Shown piece after piece: positions 10,190 through 23,557 of a stretch of 64,000 nucleotides of DNA. The number at the start of each line of letters is the position of its first letter. Within the stretch, counting starts at the first letter, position 1. Below the pieces are notes generated by a model. That model was not told the origin of the DNA, did no database searches, and saw only the letters and a list, made by a program, of their open reading frames with translations. The stretch lies in contig JAJEKV010000010.1 in NCBI GenBank assembly GCA_021234155.1, forward strand, positions 6,732,871-6,796,870. Direction: 5' to 3'. Made by a program: the position numbers and the translations under genes. This DNA comes from Isoetes taiwanensis (taxonomy: Eukaryota; Streptophyta; Lycopodiopsida; Isoetales; Isoetaceae).

Positions 10190-11041
10190 TATTAAACGCT
10201 ATATTTTTGGCAAAAGTGTTTGTGATGATGTGCTTAAATTTAAGCCTAATGAGGATAAATCAAAATGATAGGTTTGACATAGTGTCTTTAAAAAATATCT
10301 TTCAAGTGCGCCATATTTTCATCAAGGACTTGCAGTATACTATGCTATATAAGCATTGGAATAATTTAGGCAAATGTAATCTTAAGAAACAATATAAAAT
10401 AATTTGTAAGTCTTATGTACAATTATCTTAACATATATAAACATGTATATACAAGTTTTTGTACTATCAATGGGTCTATGAGAAATGGTTTACTAAGATC
10501 GGCGAGTAAAATTCAAGCGTAAAAAGTTCAGTATCTAGAGTTGAGTGTCAAGAATTCAATGCCAGTGGAAGTGCCATGCTGAAAGCTTGTTTTTCAATCC
10601 ATAATGGTCCTCCTTTTGGAATCTTCAAATTGTTGGAATTGGTAAATTTTTTGCACTCCACATTAATATTTGAGACATGTTGAAACTTATCATTCCACAT
10701 TTAATATTTTGCTAGATTAAATGTAGCTCCAGATATTATTTTTCTCAATAGTAAATTCCATATGGTCCCATCTGGCAACCATTAAATTGGAGACAATAAC
10801 TCTGATACTTTTGCTCTAGCTTTCACTAATTGTGGAACAAATACATGGGAGTATATCTCCATCAAAATACCACTAAACGGAGATCACACTAAGAGGTTCA
10901 TTGCTATTGCCTTTCTTTCTTCAGTCTTAACTTTAGATGCCAATGAGAGAGAGAGATAATATTTTCTTTAATAAATCTGTAAGCTTACCAAAACATCCAA
11001 CCAAGATAGATTTGCATCTGTAAGAACTTCTGTAAGCATGT
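10190..11041. other. Intergenic DNA with a diverged dispersed repeat
   Basis: No gene seen. About 10,440-10,590 is related to 22,058-22,200: both contain ATATACAAGTTTTTGTACTA, then diverged but alignable sequence. Confidence 0.5.
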
Positions 11042-11742
11042 TTAAGCCACATAGAATTGCCTTCTGAACTTCAACATTGGAAGGTGAATCTTCAACTTTA
11101 AGTTGCCTATCTCAAAGATTGGAGGTAATGACTCTTGTCCGATCTTTGCAGCTGAAAGAGAGCTGAAAGAGATCAAAGCTTGACAAAACTTTCCATACAC
11201 CATAATGCTATTTGATGTAGGGCAAGTAAAGCTTGCTTCTATGTGGTCTATTACATGCTTTTTAGTGCATGTCAACAAATTCTTTACTGGATAACCATTC
11301 TTTACATCTTCTGTTTCATCTGTCAATGCTGGACACCAAAGCAGTGGTTTCACTTCAACCATAGCCCTGTGTAGAAAAGAAGCAAACTGCTAAAGAGAGG
11401 ATACCAATTATATGCAAAAAAGTAGAGACTTACGCTTTCAGCAAAGATGAAACTTGCACAAATAAGACAACCATAGACAGAAGCTCTGGTGCAATTCCAA
11501 AATAGTTATGTAATTCCCCTTCTATTTCTCTTCTTTCTTCTGCAGTTGTCATTAAAGACCAGTATATGACAAGAGAAGCTGCATTAGAAGCTAATGTAAT
11601 GCCAAAAGCTTGCGCTACTGCATCACAGTTCTTGAGTGTTGTTGACATCTCACAATGCACCGCCAGAAATCAATACCATTGTTGGAGGATCAAGACCAAG
11701 CTGACCAGCCATATATAATAGATTTCCTTCCAAAGTGGCCTG
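11042..11742 (-). pseudogene. DPH6-like (diphthine-ammonia ligase) C-terminal fragment
   Basis: Minus-strand segments match the RidA/YjgF-like C-terminal half of plant diphthine-ammonia ligase, which completes diphthamide on elongation factor 2. Exon 1 (about 11,657-11,742) encodes NLLYMAGQLGLDPPTM. After a one-base frameshift near 11,660 comes NCDAVAQAFGITLASNAA, ending LLKA. A GT-AG intron (about 11,368-11,421, GTAAGT to ACACAG) joins in phase to MVEVKPLLWCPAL and a further 100 residues ending at 11,042. The N-terminal ATP-pyrophosphatase half was not found. Splice signals are intact, so this may be a recent fragment or a gene with exons elsewhere. The frameshift favours a pseudogene or a sequence error. 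Confidence 0.65.
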
Positions 11743-13896
11743 CAAAGAAGATTATGGAATGAGAGAAGACCTATGTTGATGAACAGCAGCATGAATCTGA
11801 GATCTAAGCTTCCAAACTTGTAGGTTAAGAAAACATATTAAGCATGGCTGAACTTCATAAATGAAGTAGTTCCATGTCTGCACCTGCATGAAGATCACTA
11901 TGGTTAGGCAAGGAGCAATCTCTACCATGCTTGCATGAAAAAAAGAGGGCATGCTTGAATCATACAGAAATTATGGCCCACATCTAGTTGCCAACAAAAT
12001 CTGATTTTGGCTTTGATGCTATGACCTTCTACTGTCACACAGATTTACAACAGCAAATTTGAAGAGCTATAACTTCCCAACTTGTAGCTCTGTTTTTCAA
12101 GTGTAAATACATTTTGGAAACGACACAAGTTGCCCTACAAAGTGTGTTAGAGGCATGTTTTCCAAAATTGAAGCCCAAATCACTTAAAACTTGTATTGAA
12201 CTTCTGTTGTCACAAATTTACAGCAGCAACTTTGAAGATCGATAACTTCCTAACCGTAGCTCTGTTTTTGACGTGTAACTACATTTCGGAAATGGCACAA
12301 GTAGTAGCACTATAAGGACATAGAATAACAGTGGACAAGACAGAAACTTTAGCATCATTAAACGCCCTCTTACAGATTGCGGCCTACAATTCCAGAAGCA
12401 GCAAAGCTTGAGCAAGCTCAACCTCCCTTGCATCATATCAATAAATGCAAGATCCACGATACCTGACTAATAAGCCTATGAAGGTAGTTGACAATTGTAG
12501 TGATAGATAGGCAACGTACCTTAAGGATTTTGGATCTTTGTAACCCTAAACCTCAGCATGTAGCATAACAGGGCAGCTCACAACTAGAAAGAGGTCGAAA
12601 ATGCAAGTCCAGCATAGAAGAATCAGCACAGCTTTACGTACGGGGCAACAAAGAGGAAGATCTGTTTCAGACCTGGAAATGTTGGAATGCAAGCCGGTCA
12701 GAAAAAAATGGAAGTATATAGTTATGCATTCCATAAATTCTATTTTATTCATTAAATCATGTTTGGAGATTACGCACTTCAAGTCCTCCATCATTCCAGT
12801 GTTCATTAGCTGCCATTCTTATTTCTGTAGTTGCAATTTCTCCAATTCCCTACATATGATACCACACAATAAACTTTGCAATCCCTTAGATAGAGGCATA
12901 CAATAAACTTGTGCAACTGTACAACCGTGTGTACAAAAGGAAAACCAAAGCAAAACCAATGCCTTACCATAGCTATCCTTCTTATCCGCTGAACCTTTGC
13001 TCTAGCCTTCATATCAAGCTTTTCAGCATCCTTGGCATGCCCGAGCTAGTTATAGAAATCTATGGAACGTTAGATTCACATCCTGGCATGCCCGAGCCAC
13101 AGCCTTTTGACATCATCGACTCTAAAACCCAGGAATCAGGAAGCATGAAATCATATAAACTATAGAAGGTATGAAGCCAGGAACAATGCACAGAAGAAAA
13201 GGAGTTTTTGGAAAAACAAAGGGATTGACTACTTACATGTTGCTACGAAGGATCTGAGAAAGAATTGGACATGAATAGTGAAGACCAAAACTTGCAGGTC
13301 GAAGATGTCGGCAATGGAAAAAACGCAAACCGCTATTTAACTGCTCCAACATTTTGTGCATTGAACTCCATCGTTGCTTTTAATTACCCTTTTGAATCCC
13401 CAGCTCTGAGTTCCCCCCGGAAAAATTCCACGACACTCTTAAATAATCGACTGTAAAGCACTCTCTAGCCCAGCAAGTCATTAACTCCTTAATGTCTGAT
13501 GCAGAAAGCAGGTTTCAAAAGAAGCCATGAACTTAATATCAGTCGTGATGAACAGCAATGAACCAACGAACAGTAACATGCCAAAACCAGCGGTAAAGCT
13601 CGAGGTAAGATGATTTGAAAGCGGCATGGAAAATACAAAACCTTGAGTTTTTAAGCCAAAAACCTTCGAAACGGCACTCCAATACTGCTAGAAGACAGCC
13701 AAGGTTCAAATAAAAGAAAAGAAACTTTGTACAACTGCAAGAAGATTAAACAAGGCTTACCATATTTTACCTTCAAAAGGGGACCATTTGTGCGAATCCG
13801 ATCATATGGTGGCGAATACCCGTCACAATCCTCCGACAACGGCCCAGCCAGAACGAAACTAAAAGAAACAGCAATGAAAACATGCTAAATAATTTA
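11743..13896 (-). other. Exon-like but unassigned DNA upstream of the DPH6 fragment
   Basis: No complete gene. Short minus-strand frames with plausible splice sites occur at about 12,970-13,010 (DAEKLDMKARAKVQRIRR, followed by GTAAGG), 12,790-12,850 (EIATTEIRMAANEHWNDGG) and 13,770-13,850 (LSEDCDGYSPPYDRIRTNG). I recognise no family. They may be exons of one decayed gene interrupted by the Helitron insertion at 13,896/13,897. Confidence 0.35.
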
Positions 13897-16800
13897 CTAG
13901 TAAACGTGTGCCCGGCGTTGCCGGGCTAATGTCCTGTCATGTGTTTTTACTCGGCCTTTAACGTCCATATGTGCCAACTTCAACAACAGCGCATGTTGAT
14001 GTTGATATGCAACCCCTGTTGTGGCATATATCTCATCCCTTAATTTGTAGCTTTGATGGGTTGGATCTAGACCACGTCGGATGGGGGGCTGTAAAATGAA
14101 AATGTCTCAGAGGAAAGCCTCTGACGGCATATATTGACTTACAACAGAACCCAACGAACCAGCGGTCAGATCTGCAAAGCTGGAACCATCTCAGCAACCT
14201 TTGCCCTTTGCTAGAGCGACAAAGTAAGAGACCTCTGCCACAGTGATGCAGAACCCAGTTGCAGAATTGGTTACATATCAATTAGTATAGTGTTAGCCAC
14301 TATCTGAAGTGGAGAAACTGATTATTTGCCCCGATCTTATATTGTTCATAATCGATATCCGAAATCCCTTTCTATCTCCATATTGCAGATATGATCCAGA
14401 ATTCTTTTCTTATCTTAAAGCCAGTGTAAACTAACTTTAAGCACAGCCTATACTGCAGTGGCGTGTTCCTAAGCCAGTTGTTGTTCATTTGATCGAGGCT
14501 ACATGCAGTAGCGAGATAACACTGATAAGCCAGTTGTATTTTGCCATAACACACTGGATCCAATTGGGTGATTAATTGCACTCCTATATCCATTGTACTT
14601 GAAATACCATCTCTTTTGATCAGTTCTTGTTGTTAAATTGCGATACTGTTAAAATATTGGGCAAGATCATTAAAACATCCCAATTTCAAGGAATCATATC
14701 AGCATCGCTTGGCACACAAAAATAATGGTAGGAAAGAGTTGGCCTTGCACCAAAAACCTCTCACCCCATAAAATGTTGTTTGCTATGGATGAGTTACAAA
14801 GAAGAGATGTGATAATCAATGACGTGCCTAGATATATATTACAACCAAATTGACACACAAATTCTATGTATTTGCAAACCTGGAACTTGGAAGTCCTTTG
14901 ACGGTCTTCTTATGTCTAAAACCCATAGTCTAAGGTCGTGCCGCGCAAGATATTTTTGACTCAACATAGGGATTGGAGCTAAGGCTATCATAAGGGATCT
15001 GCATTGTAGTGCGTAATATAAGATGCATTTTCTCTAAGGGACGCTTCACATGTCACCGGCAAAAACTTGCCGGACGTCAAGCCGTTGAGCCGCTCAGGTG
15101 CAAACTGCTCCAGCAGTTCGGGACGAGCGGCTCGGACGTCAAACCGGCCGTCTCAGTTTTAGCTCATGTGAATACTTACAAATTTACATGTGAGGCGTCT
15201 CTAATTTGGAATAATCTATACAAATATGATTTTGTTTTTCACATTTAGAGCAAAACATGGCAAACATCCGGATTAAATTATCTAAGAATAGCGAAGGTCT
15301 AAATATTAAAAATGAAAATGAAATATTATCCGTGCTATTAAGGTAAGAACGGGTTCAAAAACGTGATTCAAAAACGTAGTTCAAAAGAGAGGCGCGGCCT
15401 TCGGCATAGCTGACGGGGGAGTCAGTAATTATTAGCAACCAACAACGACCACCAGTACTCTACCTGCAGAGCGGTTTAGCAGATCCGGCCCAGGCCGTTA
15501 ACATTACTTCATAGTTTTCTGAGCTTTATAGTTTTCCATTCTTTTCTTGTGATATTCATTCCAGATCCCATCCTCATTCTTTAAGCCCAGCTCTTAAATT
15601 TGGATTGTTTGCTAGAGAGGATTGTTTGCAAATTAACATCGCTTCTAATTCTGATAGCATTATAAACATGGCATGCAATGTAATATCTTGAAACCAGTTC
15701 TTGAGCACAAAAAAATTTGAAATATGATATTTGCAAGGGCTAATGCTTTATGCTTCTGCAAACAGTGAAACTTAATATTGAGAAGTCACATCAATGTTGT
15801 GTTGTAAATGAGCTACTTAGTGCAAACTCGAAAGTAACACTCACAAAGTTCTAATCACTTCTTTTAACTATACTTAGCAAAACAAAGAGACAAACCTGAA
15901 GCTTGATAATAAAAAAAGTCAACCTGAAAGTGCAAGAACACTGTTATAAACGCCTCCCTTTGGCTTAATGACGACCAGAGTAATGCAATGTAAAATGAGA
16001 AGACCTATGATGATATGAGGGACGATTGCTTTACACAACATAAACAAAGCCGCAGCAATATACATGTCCAACCTGACAGAATGTCAAAGCCCTACTTCTA
16101 TTAAGCATGCAGTGTGAGCATTTCAAGCATGCTGCAAAAAAGAAAAGCTAAAACACTGCAATAAATAGGTCCCAAAAGAAAATGATCTTCTGTGCTATAG
16201 GAACAACATTGCAAGAAAGGGATTCCTAGATCAGTTTAAAATTCTTACAACCGTAAACATTTATTAACATACATAAAAAGATAGCTAAACCTTATACTAT
16301 TCCAGAATGATACATAATAAGCAATGCCATTCCTCTCACAAAAAAGTCCAGTTGCCCAATAACATAAAGAAAAGAACAGTAATTTCAGAGGTCATTGTAT
16401 ATGCATGTTCTCATGTATTAGACGAAAGAACAAAAACGATGAGAAGAGTGAAATAGTACCTCCATAGCTTGATCTCCATTGCTCTATAGTTACGCACTTC
16501 AGTACTCTAGAGGATGCTCAAAATATGAGCCTCATATAGTAAAAAAAATGACTAACATGTAACAAAAAAAAAAGCCTTTGGGAAGGAACATCTAACCAGA
16601 ACTATTCAAATAACAACGTCCAGGTATTTCAGAAGATACGAAATGAGAAGACGCAGAGGCTTTCAAGCACAATAGTACCTACATCGATCTCCCCAGGATT
16701 GGCTTCAACCAAGTGCTCTTATGACTGCAGAGATTTTACGATTTCGCCTCCTTTCCAAATTTCTGCTTTACACCATATGATCAGCTATACTCAAATATCA

Positions 16801-17681
16801 CTCATATACAAAAACTTTTTCATCGAGGGATGTGTTCTACCTCCCTATTAAAGAAAAAAGAATTCGTAGGGAGCTGTTGAAGGCACTTGAATCTTGAATC
16901 CTTACAGGGGAGGAATCGGGCCTTTAAAAATAAGAAATAGAAAATCCTTAATAACTGGCAACTTTGTAACTTTCCCAAAATCTGGAGATCATGTAGTCTA
17001 AGCATCTGAATCCAATAAGGGAGAGTGGAAGAGCTGATGATGAAACGCATTACCATATAAAAAGAAGCTGGAAAAACCACGCTGACTAAGCCCCTTACAA
17101 AAAATATACCCGCAAAAGCTTCGAAATAGATCCTTAACCATCCGAAAATAGCCATTCTTCGAAAGGGGAGAACATGCCACCGGCTCTGCAAAATGTTGCC
17201 GCCCGTCCCAAAATCTTCGCTAGCAAAGGACATGCATGTGACTCAAACTCCCGAGCCCGAAGAAAAAAAAAAGCGGTTAAGATAAAAGAGTGGACCGATG
17301 GAGTAAGGAAAAGCAAAAGCAAAGAAATTTACTGACCAAGACACCAGCCCAAATTTCGCCGTCGTCCCGCTTATCCGGGCTTAGCAACAGAGCCCAAATC
17401 GCAAGCAATGCCAACAAAACATGGAAATGGAGGAGGCCTGAAAATCTTTAACATAACGCTCCTAACGCATAACCATAATTAAACGCGGGCATAATGAAAT
17501 GCACAGGGAAAAAACAGAAAAAAAAAAGAACGTACCTAGGCCTAAACCTTGCCCTAAAAATTTTACATGCCGGATTTATATTTTCGGATTCCAAAATTTC
17601 GCTTTTTGGCCGGATTTCGATGTCCACCGGCGGCCGGAAAAAGGAGGACACACCCTCCCCAACACAATTTAAGTAAGTAGA
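13897..17681 (-). mobile_element. Helitron, copy 1 (3' end on the left)
   Basis: Read on the minus strand, the element begins TCTACTTACTT (5' TC at 17,680-17,681) and ends with hairpin GCCCGGC-AAC-GCCGGGC, then ACACGTTTA and CTAG (13,897-13,900), followed by a host T. These are canonical Helitron ends. Length is 3785 bp. No Rep/helicase protein is visible, so it is non-autonomous. Minus-strand frames of up to 137 residues at 16,820-17,233 are present but not recognised. Its 5' TC abuts the CTAG of copy 2 with no spacer. Confidence 0.9.
13910..13926 (-). repeat. Helitron 3' hairpin, copy 1
   Basis: Perfect 7-bp stem GCCCGGC/GCCGGGC with a 3-base loop, located 9 bases before the CTAG terminus. 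Confidence 0.95.
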
Positions 17682-20600
17682 CTAGTAAACGTGTGCCCGG
17701 CGTTGCCGGGCTAATGTCCTGTCATGTGTTTTTACTCGGCCTTTAACGTCCATATGTGCCAACTTCAACAACAGCGCATGTTGATGTTGATATGCAACCC
17801 CTGTTGTGGCATATATCTCATCCCTTAATTTGTAGCTTTGATGGGTTGGATCTAGACCACGTCGGATGGGGGGCTGTAAAATGAAAATGTCTCAGAGGAA
17901 AGCCTCTGACGGCATATATTGACTTACAACAGAACCCAACGAACCAGCGGTCAGATCTGCAAAGCTGGAACCATCTCAGCAACCTTTGCCCTTTGCTAGA
18001 GCGACAAAGTAAGAGACCTCTGCCACAGTGATGCAGAACCCAGTTGCAGAATTGGTTACATATCAATTAGTATAGTGTTAGCCACTATCTGAAGTGGAGA
18101 AACTGATTATTTGCCCCGATCTTATATTGTTCATAATCGATATCCGAAATCCCTTTCTATCTCCATATTGCAGATATGATCCAGAATTCTTTTCTTATCT
18201 TAAAGCCAGTGTAAACTAACTTTAAGCCTGACCTATCTTTAGTTGGCGTGTTCCTAAGCCAGTTGTTGTTCATTTGATCGAGGCTACATGCAGTAGCGAG
18301 ATAACACTGATAAGCCAGTTGTATTTTGCCATAACACACTGGATCCAATTGGGTGATTAATTGCACTCCTATATCCATTGTACTTGAAATACCATCTCTT
18401 TTGATCAGTTCTTGTTGTTAAATTGCGATACTGTTAAAATATTGGGCAAGATCATTAAAACATCCCAATTTCAAGGAATCATATCAGCATCGCTTGGCAC
18501 ACAAAAATAATGGTAGGAAAGAGTTGGCCTTGCACCAAAAACCTCTCACCCCATAAAATGTTGTTTGCTATGGATGAGTTACAAAGAAGAGATGTGATAA
18601 TCAATGACGTGCCTAGATATATATTACAACCAAATTGACACACAAATTCTATGTATTTGCAAACCTGGAACTTGGAAGTCCTTTGACGGTCTTCTTATGT
18701 CTAAAACCCATAGTCTAAGGTCGTGCCGCGCAAGATATTTTTGACTCAACATAGGGATTGGAGCTAAGGCTATCATAAGGGATCTGCATTGTAGTGCGTA
18801 ATATAAGATGCATTTTCTCTAAGGGACGCTTCACATGTCACCGGCAAAAACTTGCCGGACGTCAAGCCGTTGAGCCGCCGAGTGCAAAAGCTTCCAAAGA
18901 GCCGACGAAGGCGGCTTTCGGACGTCCAAACCGCCGCCTCGCTTTTAGCTCATGTGAATACTTACAAATTTACATGTGAGGCGTCTCTAATTTGGAATAA
19001 TCTATACAAATATGATTTTGTTTTTCACATTTAGAGCAAAACATGGCAAACATCCGGATTAAATTATCTAAGAATAGCGAAGGTCTAAATATTAAAAATG
19101 AAAATGAAATATTATCCGTGCTATTAAGGTAAGAACGGGTTCAAAAACGTGATTCAAAAACGTAGTTCAAAAGAGAGGCGCGGCCTTCGGCATAGCTGAC
19201 GGGGGAGTCAGTAATTATTAGCAACCAACAACGACCACCAGTACTCTACCTGCAGAGCGGTTTAGCAGATCCGGCCCAGGCCGTTAACATTACTTCATAG
19301 TTTTCTGAGCTTTATAGTTTTCCATTCTTTTCTTGTGATATTCATTCCAGATCCCATCCTCATTCTTTAAGCCCAGCTCTTAAATTTGGATTGTTTGCTA
19401 GAGAGGATTGTTTGCAAATTAACATCGCTTCTAATTCTGATAGCATTATAAACATGGCATGCAATGTAATATCTTGAAACCAGTTCTTGAGCACAAAAAA
19501 ATTTGAAATATGATATTTGCAAGGGCTAATGCTTTCTGCTTCCGCAAACAGTGAAACTTAATATTGAGAAGTCACATCAATGTTGTGTTGTAAATGAGCT
19601 ACTTAGTGCAAACTCGAAAGTAACACTCACAAAGTTCTAATCACTTCTTTTAACTATACTTAGCAAAACAAAGAGACAAACCTGAAGCTTGATAATAAAA
19701 AAAGTCAACCTGAAAGTGCAAGAACACTGTTATAAACGCCTCCCTTTGGCTTAATGACGACCAGAGTAATGCAATGTAAAATGAGAAGACCTATGATGAT
19801 ATGAGGGACGATTGCTTTACACAACATAAACAAAGCCGCAGCAATATACATGTCCAACCTGACAGAATGTCAAAGCCCTACTTCTATTAAGCATGCAAGC
19901 ATGAGCATTTCAAGCATGCTGCAAAAAAGAAAAGCTAAAACACTGCAATAAATAGGTCCCAAAAGAAAATGATCTTCTGTGCTATAGGAACAACATTGCA
20001 AGAAAGGGATTCCTAGATCAGTTTAAAATTCTTACAACCGTAAACATTTATTAACATACATAAAAAGATAGCTAAACCTTATACTATTCCAGAATGATAC
20101 ATAATAAGCAATGCCATTCCTCTCACAAAAAAGTCCAGTTGCCCAATAACATAAAGAAAAGAACAGTAATTTCAGAGGTCATTGTATATGCATGTTCTCA
20201 TGTATTAGACGAAAGAACAAAAACGATGAGAAGAGTGAAATAGTACCTCCATAGCTTGATCTCCATTGCTCTATAGTTACGCACTTCAGTACTCTAGAGG
20301 ATGCTCAAAATATGAGCCTCATATAGTAAAAAAAATGACTAACATGTAACAAAAAAAAAAGCCTTTGGGAAGGAACATCTAACCAGAACTATTCAAATAA
20401 CAACGTCCAGGTATTTCAGAAGACGAAATGAGAAGACGCAGAGGCTTTCAAGCACAATAGTACCTACATCGATCTCCCCAGGATTGGCTTCAACCAAGTG
20501 CTCTTATGACTGCAGAGATTTTACGATTTCGCCTCCTTTCCAGCTCTGCTTTACACCTGCATATGATCAGCTATACTCAAATATCAGTCATATACAAAAA

Positions 20601-21467
20601 CTTTTTCATCGAGGGATGTGTTCTACCTCCCTATTAAAGAAAAAAGAATTCGTAGGGAGCTGTTGAAGGCACTTGAATCTTGAATCCTTACAGGGAGGAA
20701 TCAGACGCCTTAAAAATAAGAAATAGAAAATCCTTAATAACTGGCAACTTTGTAACTTTCCCAAAATCTGGAGATCATGTAGTCTAAGCATCGGAATCCA
20801 ATAAGGGAGAGTGGAAGAGCTGATGATGAAACGCATTACCATATAAAAAGAAGCTGGAAAAACCACGTTGACGGAAGCCCCCTTACAAAAAATATACCTG
20901 CAAAAAGCTTCAGAAATAGATCCTTAACCATCTGAAAATAGCCATTCTTCGAGCAGGGGAGAACATGCCACCGGCTCTGCAAAATGTTGCCGTCCAGCCA
21001 AAATCTTCTGCTAGCAAAGGACATGCATGTGACTCAAACTCCCGAGCCTGAAGAAAAAAAAAGCGGTTAAGATAAAAGAGTGACTGATGGAGTAAGGAAA
21101 AGCAAAAGCAAGAAATTTACGGCCAAGACACCAGCCCAAATTTCGCTCGTCCTGCTATCTGGGCGCTAGCAACAGAGCCCAAATCTGCAAGCAATGCCAA
21201 CAGAAACATGGAAATGGAGGAGGCCGGAAAATCTTTAACATAACGCTCCTAACGCATAACCATAATTAAACGCGGGCATAATGAAATGCACAGGGAAAAA
21301 ACAGAAAAAAAAAGAACGTACCTAGGCCTAAACCTTGCCCTAAAAATTTTACATGCCGGATTTATATTTTCGGATTCCAAAATTTCGCTTTTTGGCCGGA
21401 TTTCGATGTCCACCGGCGGCCGGAAAAAGGAGGACACACCCTCCCCAACACAATTTAAGTAAGTAGA
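17682..21467 (-). mobile_element. Helitron, copy 2 (tandem with copy 1)
   Basis: Length is 3786 bp and it is nearly identical to copy 1. The 3' CTAG is at 17,682-17,685 with a hairpin at 17,695-17,711; the 5' TC is at 21,466-21,467, preceded on the minus strand by host A. The whole two-element array is therefore inserted between A and T as expected for Helitrons. Patches that differ from copy 1 (for example 18,228-18,245, 18,878-18,945 and 21,140-21,180) are short and GC-rich. Confidence 0.9.
17695..17711 (-). repeat. Helitron 3' hairpin, copy 2
   Basis: Same 7-bp stem and 3-base loop as in copy 1. Confidence 0.95.
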
Positions 21468-21610
21468 TATCTGTAGACAGACAGAGGCAATAGCGTGCCG
21501 GAGCTGGATATGGCGGAATGAAGGAGCAGCCGATTCCGCCAGAGTCGTAATGCAGAGCATTGAATGGAGGTGGGCACCAAAAAAAAAAGTGGGAAGAAAA
21601 AATTAATAAG
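21468..21610. other. Host flank to the right of the Helitron array
   Basis: Begins TATCTGTAGACAG. No feature recognised. Confidence 0.5.
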
Positions 21611-22065
21611 CATCCAATATTTAATAAACAATAACTATAAAATGCCCCCTTTTTTTTTCTTGTTGAAGGAAAATGGCCTAGTTTCAAGGATGGACGGTCT
21701 ACATAAAATGCCCTAATTGAATCCCTAGATCTAACGGGCCACATCAAAAGCCCCAAATAAAGGGGGCTGCTTGGGGTTGATTGAAGTGTCACCGTCTGGA
21801 CCGTCCATCTCAGAGATGGACGGCCGAGATCAATCTTTACTAACAATTTCCTTGCACCTTCCTTAACCTAAAATCAAGGGCCACGATTTCTCACGTGCCC
21901 GATCGACGGCCCAGGGATGGGGTGCATGCCCCATCCATGCCCCATGCATGCCCCCCCCCCATCAAATCCAAGGGCTATTGTCGTGCCACCTCAAAAAATC
22001 GACGGCCAGGATGAATCTCTACACAACTTTCACCCCCCATAGGACCCATAATATAATTGTGTATA
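21611..22065 (+). repeat. Direct repeat D, left copy (about 455 bp)
   Basis: Matches about 26,705-27,124 in the same orientation at high identity. It contains an inverted pair ACCGTCCATCTC/GAGATGGACGG, a CATGCATG-rich stretch with a C run, and ends in TATATATA. No LTR ends (TG...CA) or primer-binding site were seen, so the class is unknown. Confidence 0.75.
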
Positions 22066-23557
22066 TATACAAGTTTTTGTACTATCAATGGGTTTATCAG
22101 ATATTGTTTATAAAGATATGGAGTAGAAATCAAGCCTAAAAAGATCAGTATCTAAACTTAAGTATCAAGAATAAAGTTAAAAGAAGTCATAGTGAAAGTT
22201 AGAGCGATGAACATTGTCATTCGTTTCATATAATTCTCTAGTCTTTCTCCTAACATATAGTCATAGGTAAATTGCAAAATTTTGTTTGTTCAAGTCGAAT
22301 TCAAGTATCATAATTCACTAATTTGTTGTGTTCAAATGGTTTGAGATCTTGTTTGAGATTTTTTCTTCTTATACAACACCAATGACAATTTGTTTAATAT
22401 TGTTCGCCATGCTTTAGAGCTCTATCTTTTTGCTTATTTTGATGCTCCAATGAAGTCTAACCACTCCAACTATGCGTTGTCCTATAAGGATCCGAGTCCT
22501 TCAAAATGGCAGAATGGCAAACTAGTTGTTCTTTCGATACAACATAGAATGTTTGTTGCACCATTTTGAGTGCAGGTAAGAGGAAGTTACAAATCAAACT
22601 TTTACTTATTGTTTACTCTTTCTACAGTAGTTGAATGAAATCGTAAGTGCGGCTTCCATTAGAAGCGGAAAAAAAAAAGACTACCTACCGACAGGAAGCC
22701 AATGCAAAATTGGGTCCAATTCGACAAGAAGCCAATGCAAAATTGGGTCCAATTGAACACAACATTAAAAGTCCAAAATTGGGTCCAATTAAAAAAAGAC
22801 TACCTACTCTATTTAATTGATTCAAAGAGATCTGTGAGGTTGGACTCAGTACAAAGAGATGGTGGCGCATTATGATATTCTATTAGTAAACAATTTCTTG
22901 TGATAAATAGAGAGTGGCATGTGCTAGTTATGATAGTTCGTATTGTTTGGACAACATATGATAAACAATTAAATACCTTGTTAAAGTGACAATGCTTTAT
23001 ACAATCCTATACACTCACTTTCTCAACGAGAGATGCTCCAAGAGTATTGATCCAAGCATTCAAGTAGTAATTAAGCAATCTTCATCTATGCTAGAGAACT
23101 GATGTGGAATTATATTTTCCTAAATGCCAATGTTATGGGCGGTTCATTGTTTATTTTAACAAATTTTGTTTTACCAAATATTTGAGAAAAAAGGCAACGC
23201 ACTATTTCTTTTAACAACTTTGATTTCCTAACAATTTAAGGTATCTATATTATAGGGGAAAAAATTGTTATACAGTTTTATAGGAAAAGAAATGATGAGC
23301 TTGCATTAGAGAAAAACGCCCGATCCAACAGATCTGTCATACAAACCATAAAATAGCAAATGAATTACATGGTCATTAGGCAAAACCCGGAGCTCTGCTT
23401 CATCCGAATCTGCTGGAAGGGGCTCGAGCGCAGCATCTGTTATGGTAGGAAGAATTGCGAGAATGGTCAATTTTCCTATAGCTGCTGGATTTTCAACATA
23501 ATCGCAAGAACCAAGCTTACACATGGCTATGAAGCCACCGCTGGAGCTTATATTGCC
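22066..23557. other. AT-rich DNA with a short tandem repeat
   Basis: No gene seen. A 33-bp unit containing CAATGCAAAATTGGGTCCAA is repeated at 22,690-22,722 and 22,723-22,755, with a partial third copy at 22,774-22,791. The region up to 22,200 is related to 10,440-10,590. Confidence 0.5.

Noticed and set aside
14033-14281. 82-residue ORF present in both Helitrons (also 17,818-18,066)
   Set aside because: Conserved only because the Helitron copies are near-identical; no homology recognised and an alternative frame looks equally plausible.
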